The notes: generated by a model from the letters alone, not told the origin. 64,000 bases of DNA from Natrinema salinisoli (GCF_020405205.1 NZ_CP084471.1:1-64000); one strand, 5' to 3'. Positions 1 through 8,588 are shown, counted from the stretch's first letter. A program made the numbers and translations.

Positions 1-1
1 A

Positions 2-224
2 GCTACAGACATTTTCCATAGATAGATATTACAGACGTACGTTACAGATAGTTGTTACGAAGATACGTTACAGACACTTGTCATAGGCTGGTTATTGGGA
101 CAAAAACGCAGTACTGGGGCGTCACAGAAATTTGTTACAGACGTATGTAACAGACGACTGCTACAGATGACTGTGGCATGTTTCTGAAACAGATTTATGT
201 AATAGACGACTGTACGGTCTGTAT
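2..224. repeat. Phased 13-bp repeat array before parA
   Basis: Two blocks of degenerate 13-bp direct repeats lie end to end before parA. Units begin at 2, 15, 28, 41, 54, 67 and 80, and again at 121, 134, 147, 160, 173, 186, 199 and 212. The best units read GTTACAGACGTAT and GTAACAGACGACT, and the core ACAGA is the most conserved part. About 28 bp of weaker sequence separates the blocks. The second block ends exactly at the parA ATG at 225, and the first may run beyond the left edge. Such arrays next to partition genes usually act as centromere or operator sites, or as replication iterons. Which applies here is inference. Confidence 0.8.
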
Positions 225-1220
225 ATGATAACTGTAGTCGTGTACTCCGAATCGGGCGGTACCTTCAAAACCACCACAACAGCGAATCTCGCAGTCAGTC
301 TCGTCCGGATGGGACTGGACGTCTGCGTGATCGATCTCGACCCACAGGAGGGCAACTTGACGAGCCTGTTCGATGTCGGGGAACACCGCAGTGATCCGGA
401 GGCTGATAACCTCGTCAAGCACATCCTCGAGATGCCGGACGGTGATTTCGAGGACCTCATCGAAACGTCGGACGAAGGTGTCGATGTGATCCCGAGCCAC
501 GACATGCTCGGTGACTTCACATCGAATCTCGAGCAGAAGATCGCCTACGAAACGGGCATGAAGAACATGAGCAAAGAGGAGTTCCCGCGGTTTGAGCTCC
601 TCTATGATCTCCTCTGGAACGAACAGGAACTGCATGAGGACTACGATGCCGTCCTCATCGACCCGAACGCTCGAGCGGAGGACCTGCTGTACAACTCGAT
701 CTACGCTATGCGGACGCTGGTTGCGCCGGTCAAACCAGCTGGCAAAGGGAATCTGAGTCTCGATGGCCTCGACGAACTCGTCGGTAACATGGAGCGCAAG
801 CTGGACATCGAGGTCGGCCTTTCTTGTGTCGTTCCCTCCGGTGTCGGCCAGACGAACGCCCACCAGCAGTACTCCAAGCAGTTCAAGAACACCGACGAGT
901 TCGCGACGCCGATTGCAATCCCCGATCGGGAGAGTTTGATGGATACGATGTGGGAAGCGCGGGGTTCGGCGTACAAGGTCCTCGAGGAGCGCTGGAAGAC
1001 CTTCGAAGAAGACGGCGAAATGGTCAGCAGTCCCGGTGAACGAAGCGTCCGTGACCGTGAACTCGAGACGATCCGAGATATACACGAACTCGGCGTGTTC
1101 GTTGCGACGGATACGTTCGACGCCCAAATCGATTCCGAACTCGTACTCGATATTCAGGGCCGCGGAGAGGAACGCTTCGATTTCCGAGATACCACTGAAA
1201 CCGAGGTGGCGACCCAATGA
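225..1220 (+). CDS. ParA-family partition ATPase
   Basis: This 331-aa protein is a ParA/Soj-type P-loop ATPase, expected to segregate a plasmid or element by binding DNA as an ATP-bound dimer. The deviant Walker A loop is at residues 9-17 (ESGGTFKTT), with the catalytic Lys at 15. The signature Lys of the canonical KGGxxKT motif is Ser 10. A Walker A' strand (CVIDLDPQEG) follows near residue 35 and a VLIDPNA segment near 141. The ATG abuts a phased repeat array. The next gene overlaps the stop codon by 4 bp (ATGA), so the two are probably co-translated. Similar loops occur, as I recall, in other haloarchaeal plasmid ParA proteins. Family assignment is firm; the replicon it serves is not known. 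Confidence 0.9.
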   Translation: MITVVVYSESGGTFKTTTTANLAVSLVRMGLDVCVIDLDPQEGNLTSLFDVGEHRSDPEADNLVKHILEMPDGDFEDLIETSDEGVDVIPSHDMLGDFTSNLEQKIAYETGMKNMSKEEFPRFELLYDLLWNEQELHEDYDAVLIDPNARAEDLLYNSIYAMRTLVAPVKPAGKGNLSLDGLDELVGNMERKLDIEVGLSCVVPSGVGQTNAHQQYSKQFKNTDEFATPIAIPDRESLMDTMWEARGSAYKVLEERWKTFEEDGEMVSSPGERSVRDRELETIRDIHELGVFVATDTFDAQIDSELVLDIQGRGEERFDFRDTTETEVATQ

Positions 1221-1669
1221 AAGATGGCTCTGGGGATCTTGATTTCGGCGACAGTGGTAGCAGTGAGGAGGAGACAACCGACTCCGAACCGCCGGGTGGA
1301 AAGATCGACGACAGCCAGCCGGATCGTAGCCGATCGGGATCGTCGTCAACTCGGTCGGACCCGACGCCCGATCAGCCTGGCACATCGTCGACGTCGACCA
1401 ACGAGTCAGAGCAGGACGAGCACAAGTACCCGTATTTCGTCCGTCGGAGCAAGGTGCTCGACGAGCGAGACGAACGAATTGAGGCCCATCTTCGGGAAGT
1501 CGTTACCAACCAGGAGTCGGACTTCCGAAGTGAACTCGCCGACGAACTCGAGACGAACGGTGACATTCCGAAATCGGACGCACGTGAATTCGCGCTCCTG
1601 TATGCGTTTGAGAATCCAAAGGGAGTTGCCGAGTTGATGCGTGAGGAAGGGTTTGGCGAGCTTGACTGA
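1217..1669 (+). CDS. Small acidic ParA-partner protein, hypothetical
   Basis: This 150-aa protein has no family I recognise. Residues 1-75 are low-complexity and rich in Asp, Ser, Glu and Pro, so probably disordered. Residues 76-150 look like a compact helical domain that starts around YPYFVRRSKVLDERDERIE and ends in FENPKGVAELMREEGFGELD. Its ATG overlaps the parA stop (ATGA), the usual arrangement for a ParB-like partner or adaptor, but no ParB N-terminal domain or HTH is evident. A role as the DNA-binding or activating partner of the ParA is inferred from position alone. Confidence 0.75.
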   Translation: MKDGSGDLDFGDSGSSEEETTDSEPPGGKIDDSQPDRSRSGSSSTRSDPTPDQPGTSSTSTNESEQDEHKYPYFVRRSKVLDERDERIEAHLREVVTNQESDFRSELADELETNGDIPKSDAREFALLYAFENPKGVAELMREEGFGELD

Positions 1670-1865
1670 GGAATCTCTAATTCTATTCACCCCAATAGAT
1701 TGTACGGTTGTTGATGGAACTCTGTGAGTCCAATTAAATCTCATGCCCACGCATAATGTCAGGTTCAGATTAGCTGATTCCATGCGAACGCGAATGATCT
1801 AAGCCACTAATTAGCAGTTGTTGCTTGAGCATTGCTAAAATAGTTTGGAAACGAAGAGGTATATT

Positions 1866-2224
1866 GACTTATCTCTATAAAGATATGTACTCGTTATTCT
1901 GATTTCCATGCCGTTCATATCTGAAATTGAGACCATGTCTCTCACAGGCGTAGTTCAATGAATGGTCTCCATCAATGGAGACCACGGCGTCGAAGGCGTC
2001 GTGTCTCTCTTGAAGTTTGTGAATGAACATATTCGCTATAACCGTGGTTATTACTGATCTAGGCTTCGTATGGAGTAGTCTGTTTGGTTTGGGAGCAACA
2101 GCAGTGTACAGCTTGTCCGATTCATCATTGAGTTGGTCACAGTTTCATCCACTGCAATGTGATTCGGACTGTACCCTGCCTCTGGCTGTAGATCGGCGCT
2201 TTGAACTCAATCATTGACCGTTGA
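1866..2224 (-). pseudogene. IS6-family (ISH-type) transposase remnant
   Basis: Read on the minus strand, this stretch gives ADLQPEAGYSPNHIAVDET, then after a one-base frameshift QLNDESDKLYTAV, and later RHGLNFRYERHGN before a stop at about 1866. These match the DDE-domain core of haloarchaeal IS6-type transposases (usual forms SPNHIAVDET and RYERHGNRNS). At least one Trp codon has become TGA, and the start and C-terminal third are missing. It is an old, non-functional insertion. The flanks (1670-1865 and 2225-2470) are AT-rich and I see no gene in them. Confidence 0.75.
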
Positions 2225-2470
2225 CCGAGCGCGATTAACACCAAACATCTATTGAAATCGAACTGTATTCAAAAACGAGAAGTAAGCAAGATATAGCTGA
2301 AGACTGAGCCATATCAACAGTCATAGTGTTTCTTTATTTTCCACAAAATTTGGGTCAATCTGGCTGGTATTAGTACTGAAACGTACGTTTTCGGGCATGA
2401 ATCACTTGAAAACACCACATCTCATTCCTTCAACCTTACCTGAATACCACCTCACGGATAGAGCGTCGAA

Positions 2471-4429
2471 CTAGATATCTGTGAGGAGGTTGTGGTCCGC
2501 GTCGATGGCCTGCGCGTCCTCGTCTAGCAGCGCCACAATGAGATACGGAACGTGTAATTCGAAGTACTCGACGAGCGACGCGATCCGTTCGGAATCGATC
2601 GCCTCGAGGGAGTCGAGCAACATGAACGGGACCGTCTCGTACACGTCGTGGACGAGGTAGCCGGCCAACGCGAACACGAGCCCGGTCACCTCTCGTTCGC
2701 TTTCACTCAGGTGGTCGATCGTGTCTTCATAAGCTGCACCCTCGTTGGTACTGCGAACGATCTTAAGATCGAACGATGACTTCGAGATCTTCCGACGGCC
2801 CTCCCGGACCTCGCGAGTGGTCCGATCGATCCAGATGCGGTCGAGATTGTCGTAACCAAGCGTCTCACGCAGGTTCTCCATGTGTTCGTTGAATGCCTCG
2901 ACTGCATCGGCTTCGATCTGATCAATTCTCGTGCGAAGGTCTGTCAGCTCGTTCGTCACATCCTCACGACGCGCTTCGAGTTGGTCCTGTTCGTCGAGTC
3001 TCTCTTCGATCGTGGCGATTTCGTCTTCGATCTCGTCGCGCTCTCGCTCCTTGCGTTCGAGTTTGAACTCGAGTTGGTTGACTTCTTTGTGCTGCTCGAG
3101 GATTCCGCTGTACTCCTCGGTCTCGAGTTTGTCAACCTCGGCCTCGAGGTCATCTATTTCGTCGGTCAGCACTTCACGTTCGTCAGTGAGTTCCTCGATT
3201 CGGTCGTTCCGCTGTTCGATCTCGTCACCGATCGACTCGAGACGTTGCTTCGTCTGCCGGTACTCGGCCCGGTTTTCGTTGATCTCAGATAGTGTTTCCC
3301 GCCGGTCCGTGAGATCGCCATTGATCTCAGATCGTTCTTCGAGTCGATCCTGGCGTACGGTTCGGAGTTGTTTGATCGTCGCCTCAATCTGTTCGCGAGC
3401 TACCGACGAACCACAGGTCCAGCAGGTGACCGTCTCAGAATCGTCGAGTAACTGATCCGTGACCGGTCCATCGTCGTCGGTCCGATCGTTCGCAAGGACG
3501 GAGTCGGGATCGTCGAGGAGCTGTTCATTGAACTGGATCGTACTCTGGAGTTGTGAGATCTCGTCGGAAAGGTCCGCTTTCTCTTCCTGAAGCGTCTCGA
3601 TCTCGGCCTCGAGGCGGCTAATATCGGTCTCGCCATCGGTCGAGAGCGATTCGAGTCGATCCCGAATTTCGTCCCGTTCCTCTTTCAGTGCATCGACACT
3701 TTCCCGTTCCGTTTCGATTTGATCGCGAACCCGTTCGAGTTCCGATCGTGTCTCGCGTAGCTCGTCAAGTTTCGATTCGAGTTTCGACTTCTCCTCTCGT
3801 CGCTGTTCGACGTCGACGTTCGCGTCCTCGAGTTCAGCGCGAGCCGTTTCGAGTTCGTCCTGTAGCGTTTCGATTTCGTCGGTAATCTGCGTCCGCTTCG
3901 CCTCGAGGTCGGGCAGACGTTCTTTCAGCGATTCGAGTTCCTCGAGTTGCTCGTCGAGTTCTCGCTTTCGTTGCTCGTACCGTTCGATCTCGGACTTGAT
4001 TTCAGCGGTATCGACCGGCCGCATGATCAGTTCGCGGAGGTCGTCGCCGCTCCTGACAGCGCGGCGCGCCTCGTTGGATTCGAGTAGAAACGCGAACAGG
4101 TCCGCGAGTTCCGGATCATCGAGGTAGGGATTGCCCTCGGTGGCGACGGTCCCAGCTTGCCGCTCGAGTCGCCGTCGATAGCTCTCGTCGCCGAACTTGA
4201 GGGTTGCACTCCCCTCGTCAGCATCCGCTTTGAGACTCACCTGATCGCTTCCAAGCGCCGCCATGATACCCTGCAACAGTGACGTACGGTTGGTTGCATT
4301 TCTCCCAGAAAGGATCGTTGCTCCTTCTTGGAAAGAAACTTCCGTCTCGTCAATACCGCCGATATTGGTGATAGAAAGCATTGCTTCTCCCGGAATTTCT
4401 GGGGCCTTCTCATCTACTCTACTTGCCAT
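2471..4429 (-). CDS. Archaea-specific SMC-related (Rad50-like) protein
   Basis: This 652-aa protein has a Rad50/SMC layout. The ATPase head begins near ITNIGGIDETEVSFQEG. Long heptad-rich coiled coils cover roughly residues 150-320 and 375-520, and a zinc hook CWTC lies between them. The C-terminal head carries a Walker B-like VPFMLLDSLEAID. The P-loop reads SGRNATNRTSLL, so the usual GKS/T lysine is Arg. I recall this as a feature of haloarchaeal SMC-related proteins encoded beside rdfA, such as the Haloferax volcanii Sph3 type. The start at 4429 was chosen because longer forms run into rdfA, which ends at 4515. The 85-bp spacing and shared strand suggest co-transcription. A part in cell shape or nucleoid organisation is known for relatives and inferred here. 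Confidence 0.85.
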   Translation of the reverse strand: MASRVDEKAPEIPGEAMLSITNIGGIDETEVSFQEGATILSGRNATNRTSLLQGIMAALGSDQVSLKADADEGSATLKFGDESYRRRLERQAGTVATEGNPYLDDPELADLFAFLLESNEARRAVRSGDDLRELIMRPVDTAEIKSEIERYEQRKRELDEQLEELESLKERLPDLEAKRTQITDEIETLQDELETARAELEDANVDVEQRREEKSKLESKLDELRETRSELERVRDQIETERESVDALKEERDEIRDRLESLSTDGETDISRLEAEIETLQEEKADLSDEISQLQSTIQFNEQLLDDPDSVLANDRTDDDGPVTDQLLDDSETVTCWTCGSSVAREQIEATIKQLRTVRQDRLEERSEINGDLTDRRETLSEINENRAEYRQTKQRLESIGDEIEQRNDRIEELTDEREVLTDEIDDLEAEVDKLETEEYSGILEQHKEVNQLEFKLERKERERDEIEDEIATIEERLDEQDQLEARREDVTNELTDLRTRIDQIEADAVEAFNEHMENLRETLGYDNLDRIWIDRTTREVREGRRKISKSSFDLKIVRSTNEGAAYEDTIDHLSESEREVTGLVFALAGYLVHDVYETVPFMLLDSLEAIDSERIASLVEYFELHVPYLIVALLDEDAQAIDADHNLLTDI

Positions 4430-4514
4430 GAATTCTATCTTTCGCTCCACATACATAGGTATTTTCGTTCCACTTGCGTGTGGGGAGACAGCTGGAAACC
4501 GGTCGACCGAGACG

Positions 4515-5159
4515 TCACCTCTCACTGGCGCCCAACCGCTTGCAGTCACAGGACTGCTGATCAAGCAAGTCTCTGATGGTGTATTCCTGAAAACAGTCCT
4601 CACAGGTCACCGTCACTGAGACGTTCACATTGAACTCTCCAATTTCGAGTATTCCTTTGCGATCGAGTTGATCGACCGTGTCTGCCGTTACTACCGCTGT
4701 CCTGTTCTGGAGCGCACCGAGTTTTTCGGCACTTCTCTCGAGTCGTTCCTCGTCACTGGGCGTCTCGACTGACGCGTCGAGACACTTCGTTAGATGGTTA
4801 TACACTGTCTGGTGGGAGACAAAGTCGGATTCGACGTCTTCGACCGGAACGCCGTCGCGCTGGAGGTGTTTTTTCGTTTCGATACGTGTTCCGCTCGTGA
4901 TGTCGTCGCTCGTGAGCAGCCTGTACGTGTTTTCGACCTCCCCCTCTTTCCGGGGGACATTCGCGTTTGTAAGTGCGGTTTCCAATATTCGGTGGTTCAC
5001 GTACGTTGCGAGTTCGCGCGTGCTCCGTTGCTCGTCGCCGTCATCGGTCCAGTACTCGACGAGTGCCTTGTCGAGAGCCAATAGGTCGTACTTCTTAGCA
5101 ATCCGACCAAGCTTGCAGTCGCAGGTAATCTCCGCTTCCTCTGATTTACGTTCGGTCAC
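4515..5159 (-). CDS. rdfA: RdfA-family rod-determining factor
   Basis: This 214-aa protein resembles the haloarchaeal RdfA family. The N-terminus has a CDCKLGRIAKKYDL segment, followed by a conserved core with GEVENTYRLLTSDDITSGTR and ESDFVSHQTVYNHLTKCL. The C-terminus has a small Cys cluster: CEDC, then CDC just before the end (CxxC...CxC), probably a zinc site. In Haloferax volcanii, RdfA is needed for rod-shaped cells. The gene is followed on the same strand by the SMC-related ATPase, the arrangement I recall from chromosomal loci. Its presence beside plasmid-type genes suggests an accessory copy. The role in this organism is inferred. Confidence 0.8.
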   Translation of the reverse strand: MTERKSEEAEITCDCKLGRIAKKYDLLALDKALVEYWTDDGDEQRSTRELATYVNHRILETALTNANVPRKEGEVENTYRLLTSDDITSGTRIETKKHLQRDGVPVEDVESDFVSHQTVYNHLTKCLDASVETPSDEERLERSAEKLGALQNRTAVVTADTVDQLDRKGILEIGEFNVNVSVTVTCEDCFQEYTIRDLLDQQSCDCKRLGASER

Positions 5160-5388
5160 TATCCCGTACTAGTTCCGTGTGCGTAAAAATGGTTTCTATA
5201 TCGGACTTCTTCATATCTATGTAGACGTATAAACCCATGCATATTAACCATATTCTAAAATATTATTTTATATAATTATTTACTAATTAGAATATAGTTT
5301 GACATCAGAATCTAGTATGTGTGTGTAAGAATTCATGTCATATATGTTTTGTTGGAGTCGTCTGCTATCAAACTAGTATCGGCCGTAT

Positions 5389-5408
5389 TTACACCCGTAC
5401 TTCTGTAA
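5389..5408. promoter_or_regulatory. Palindromic site TTACA-N10-TGTAA, copy 1
   Basis: TTACACCCGTACTTCTGTAA is an imperfect palindrome with TTACA/TGTAA arms around a GTAC centre. Near-identical sites occur at 5646-5665 and 27255-27274, all in non-coding DNA near the iclR genes. It is probably a binding site for a dimeric regulator; which one is unknown. Confidence 0.5.
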
Positions 5409-5645
5409 TCAAGCCGCTCTATCATTGCTGACTCACTACCCAGTGCTGCTTCGTATTCGGTGCAAATAGATGATCAAATGGTAAATATGTGTAAACCATC
5501 ATGAAATCGTCGGTGCGAAACACCGAACGATTCGAATGTGGATGATGATCCAGCGTTACAGTTCTTGGATTGAAGTCAAACGAGAAATGGTCTTCTCACT
5601 TATGTTTGACTTAAATACCACATAATCTTCATCACTCGATGCGAT

Positions 5646-5665
5646 TTACAGTAGTACAGGTGTAA
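5646..5665. promoter_or_regulatory. Palindromic site TTACA-N10-TGTAA, copy 2
   Basis: TTACAGTAGTACAGGTGTAA has the same arms and GTAC centre as the copy at 5389. It lies 13 bp beyond the stop codon of the first iclR gene, so it is more likely an operator-like or structural element than a promoter for that gene. Confidence 0.45.
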
Positions 5666-5677
5666 TTGGATATGGGT

Positions 5678-6442
5678 TTACGAGTAAGAGATAGTCAACT
5701 CAAACTCCTTAACAGCCCCCTGAATTAGTGCGGGAAGTTCTGATTCGAACTGTTCACCTCGCATTCGGTGAGATGGTCCTGCGACAACCAAGCTCCCGAT
5801 CACATCATCTTCGGGAGAGAATGCTGGTGTGGCGATCGCTTTGAGTCCTTCAACGTACTCTTCGCGAGCGATTGCGTATCCACGGTCGCGGATGTCGGCG
5901 AGTTCCGAACGGAGCTCCTTCCTGTCTGTAATCGTGTTGTCTGTTTGTGGCGGTAGGCCATGTTCGTCTAGTATCGCTTCACGCCGCTCTTCCGAAAGAT
6001 GCGCAAAAATCGCTTTTCCAGAGGCTGTTTGGTGAAGGTATACATTCTGTCCGACCCGTGCCTCTGACGGAACGCCTTCTGTCCCCATCTCGCAATAGAG
6101 AAATGTCCCGATCCCTTGGTCCTCGGCGAGAAAGCCAACGAACTCACCGGTCTGATCCGCCACCTGCTGGACGATCGTTTTTGACTGTCGATGAAACGAA
6201 TAACGCTCCCGTGCGGCCCCGCCGAATCGAAGGAACTCTAGTCCAAGGACGTACTCGTCGTCAACCTTCGTGACGAACCGTCTATTTCGAAGTGTTTTGA
6301 GGTGTCGATGCACGGTACTCTTCGACATGCCTACCTCATCAGCGATCGTCGTTAATGTGGCTCTCTCGCACACTCGGAGCGTTTCGAGTATTTTGAGTAG
6401 TGTTTCGTCCGATTTGATCGTGCCGTCTATCTCCTTTCCCAT
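5678..6442 (-). CDS. IclR-family transcriptional regulator (first copy)
   Basis: This 254-aa protein has an N-terminal winged HTH (TTIADEVGMSKSTVHRHLKT, about residues 30-50) and a C-terminal effector-binding IclR domain ending in a conserved AGPSHRM. IclR regulators control aromatic and small-acid catabolic genes by binding a pathway ligand. The start MGKEIDG at 6442 is preferred over an upstream ATG at 6469, whose extra nine residues are atypical. It lies 353 bp downstream of the aryl-acid ligase gene on the same strand, beside a long inverted repeat. It is clearly a paralogue of the regulator at 26057-26827. A hydroxybenzoate or its CoA ester as effector is inferred from context. Confidence 0.92.
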   Translation of the reverse strand: MGKEIDGTIKSDETLLKILETLRVCERATLTTIADEVGMSKSTVHRHLKTLRNRRFVTKVDDEYVLGLEFLRFGGAARERYSFHRQSKTIVQQVADQTGEFVGFLAEDQGIGTFLYCEMGTEGVPSEARVGQNVYLHQTASGKAIFAHLSEERREAILDEHGLPPQTDNTITDRKELRSELADIRDRGYAIAREEYVEGLKAIATPAFSPEDDVIGSLVVAGPSHRMRGEQFESELPALIQGAVKEFELTISYS

Positions 6443-6473
6443 GCCATGGCCAATGATGTGAATCACCATAGTT

Positions 6474-6550
6474 GTTCCGTCTCATGCAACCATCACGATT
6501 GTCCCTTGAAGAGTTGATAGTGATCGTTAGAGCATTGCACGAGACGGAAC
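6474..6550. promoter_or_regulatory. Long inverted repeat upstream of iclR
   Basis: The arms GTTCCGTCTCATGCAA (6474-6489) and TTGCACGAGACGGAAC (6535-6550) are inverted copies that match at 15 of 16 positions, with a 45-bp loop. They lie 32-108 bp before the iclR start at 6442. Two opposed half-sites for the IclR protein are a natural explanation. A small palindromic insertion is an alternative. The rest of 6443-6795 is non-coding. Confidence 0.55.
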
Positions 6551-6795
6551 GAGTGCTGATCCAATTATTAGGTCGCTATATGTGCATTTTCTAGCCCAAT
6601 ATACCCTCTATATGCCGGATTTAGCCCCCTCTGAAATAGATCGTAATATTTTGGGTGGGAAAAATATGCATATCCGATATCCGCTTATTGCACGGTAACC
6701 AATGACGCGAAGCAGATCTCAAAACGGAAAATAGACTTGGTAGTCACACCCCGAGAACATGAGAATGAGATACGAACGAGAAGAGACCGAGCTAT

Positions 6796-8490
6796 TTACT
6801 TCAACTCTGCATCGGCGATGCGGTCCTTGAGGGCCTGCTTCTCAATCTTGCCGACTTCAGTTCGCGGAAGCGACTCAAGAACTTCGAGATACTCGGGCCG
6901 TTTGAAGACGGCGATGCCGCGTTCCTCCAGGAACGACGAGACGTCCTCGAGTGAGAGGTCGGCCGCATCGTCTGTCAGTTCGACGAACGCGGCCGGTCGT
7001 TCTCCGAGTCGATCGTCCGGTATTCCGATTAGTGCAGCGTTCGCGATCTTTTGGTGCTCAACGAGTTCGTCCTCCACACCGGGCGCGTAGATGTTCTCTC
7101 CGCCGCGGATAATGGTATCCTTGATTCGGCCGTAGACCTCCAAATTGCCGTCGTCACGTCGAGCGAGTACGTCTTCAGTGAAGAACCAGCCGTCGTCGGA
7201 GAAGTTCTCTGCGTTCTCCTCCTTATTGCGGAAGTAGCCAGTGAAGTAGCCAGGTCCGCGGACGGCGAGTTCGCCTGCTTCTCCGGTAGGGACCTCCGTT
7301 TCGCGGTCGTTCTTTACGATGCGGATCTCGTCGGCCTCAGGTGCAATCGGACGACCGACAGTATTGGCTTGAATCTCGACATCATCGTCGGGATGAGAGC
7401 AGATGAGTGGGCCCTCGGCCATTCCGAAAATGTTACAGAATCCGACGTCCCAGCGATCGACCGCCTCTTCGACAACCCTCGGCGGAACCTTCTGGCCGCC
7501 GCTGACGAGTACCTTGAGTGAACTCAGGTCGTACTGATCGAGCTCGGAATGTTCGAGGATGTCGAGGATCTGGGTAGGCATAGGAAGCGTGTAGTTCCCA
7601 CCGACACGCTCGATAAACGCCATGAGCGTGTCCGGCTTGAGTTCCGATTCGACTGCGACGGTCGCTCCCTTCCATAGAGCAGCGCCTACAATACAATTGA
7701 GTGAAGCGTTGTGACCAATTGGGACGCTCGGGAAGGCGACCCAGTCGTCTTCGACGCCGGCCGTGTCAGCCATCCGTTTCCACTGGAAGACGTAATCATT
7801 GTGGGTGCGTGGGATCGCCTTCGGCAATCCGGTCGTGCCTCCGGAGAGGAGCATGACGCCCGGTTTCGACGGATCGACATCAACCTCTGAGACGACGTCG
7901 CCATATTCGTCGAGCCAGCGCTTGTCGCGCATATCAGAGAACGTGACGCAACCGTTGGCGGACGTCGTCTTGTTGTCAGTGAGAGCGACGAGGTGCTCCA
8001 AGGGTGTATGAGAGTCGCGGACGTCTTCTGCGAGCCCGACAAAGTCGAATCTGGGCGAGTAGCGATCGTGATCGACAATATAGGCTCGCGCGTCGGTGAG
8101 ACCGACGACGTGGTTCGCCTCGGCACTCCGGTGACGGGGGAGTACCATCACCGGAATGACGCCGATTCGGGAACAAGCGATGAATGCCTCGAGAAATTCG
8201 GTGCAGTTCGGTAGCTGGAGGACGATCCGCTCGTTCGGACGCAGGCCGAGTTCGCCGACGAGATATGTTGCGATCCGCCGGGAGTTTGCAGCGAGCTCTG
8301 CGTACGTGAGCTCGCGACGGGGACCGACGAGAGCAGTGTTGTCGGGTATTTCCTCCGCATGTCGGTCGATTACGTCGTGAAGCGTGATATTTTGCCAGTA
8401 CCCGGCGTCGATGTACGTTTGCTGCCGTTCGGCGTCGAACGGAACATAACCGTCTAACGACGCCGTATCGATAGTCTCGCCTTCGACCAT
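6796..8490 (-). CDS. Aryl-acid AMP/CoA ligase (EntE/salicylate ligase-like)
   Basis: This 564-aa enzyme is an ANL-superfamily adenylate-forming ligase. The P-loop signature LLSGGTTGLPKAIPRTHND closely follows EntE/DhbE-type dihydroxybenzoate and salicylate AMP ligases, as do GMAEGP (A5 motif) and the hinge with GRIKDTIIRGGENI. The catalytic Lys lies in the tail GKIEKQALKDR. It should activate a hydroxybenzoate with ATP, probably on to the CoA ester. The start at 8490 fits a minus-strand TATA-like TTTAAG at 8521-8526 and family length; an upstream ATG at 8565 would add 25 residues. It diverges from the symporter operon and is followed by iclR. Salicylate is the favoured substrate because of the downstream hydroxylase, but 4-hydroxybenzoate or benzoate cannot be excluded. 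Confidence 0.85.
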   Translation of the reverse strand: MVEGETIDTASLDGYVPFDAERQQTYIDAGYWQNITLHDVIDRHAEEIPDNTALVGPRRELTYAELAANSRRIATYLVGELGLRPNERIVLQLPNCTEFLEAFIACSRIGVIPVMVLPRHRSAEANHVVGLTDARAYIVDHDRYSPRFDFVGLAEDVRDSHTPLEHLVALTDNKTTSANGCVTFSDMRDKRWLDEYGDVVSEVDVDPSKPGVMLLSGGTTGLPKAIPRTHNDYVFQWKRMADTAGVEDDWVAFPSVPIGHNASLNCIVGAALWKGATVAVESELKPDTLMAFIERVGGNYTLPMPTQILDILEHSELDQYDLSSLKVLVSGGQKVPPRVVEEAVDRWDVGFCNIFGMAEGPLICSHPDDDVEIQANTVGRPIAPEADEIRIVKNDRETEVPTGEAGELAVRGPGYFTGYFRNKEENAENFSDDGWFFTEDVLARRDDGNLEVYGRIKDTIIRGGENIYAPGVEDELVEHQKIANAALIGIPDDRLGERPAAFVELTDDAADLSLEDVSSFLEERGIAVFKRPEYLEVLESLPRTEVGKIEKQALKDRIADAELK

Positions 8491-8588
8491 AGGTGTGGGT
8501 TCCCATATCGGGGCGGTGTTCTTAAATCTATGTCTTGGCTTTTGCCTTCCTGTTCTGTAACTCACACTTCCATAAGCGCACTATTCGT

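Larger units (their letters stand above)
5160..5677. other. AT-rich intergenic region, no gene seen
   Basis: No convincing gene lies here. The first 130 bp are very AT-rich and would include the rdfA promoter. Two copies of a 20-bp palindrome lie at 5389-5408 and 5646-5665 and are listed separately. Confidence 0.6.

Noticed and set aside
2-224. Repeat array considered as a CRISPR
   Set aside because: Units are 13 bp, head to tail, degenerate and without unique spacers of constant length.
195-1385. 396-codon open frame on the minus strand across parA
   Set aside because: It mirrors parA codons, reads as an artefact of high GC third positions, and has no recognisable motif; parA has clear Walker motifs.
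2023-2217. 64-codon plus-strand frame
   Set aside because: The opposite strand here carries transposase motifs, so the frame is a shadow.
2882-3455. Plus-strand frames inside the SMC-related gene
   Set aside because: Their Ser/Arg- and Phe/Leu-rich translations are the mirror of coiled-coil codons; the minus-strand gene has zinc hook and ATPase motifs.
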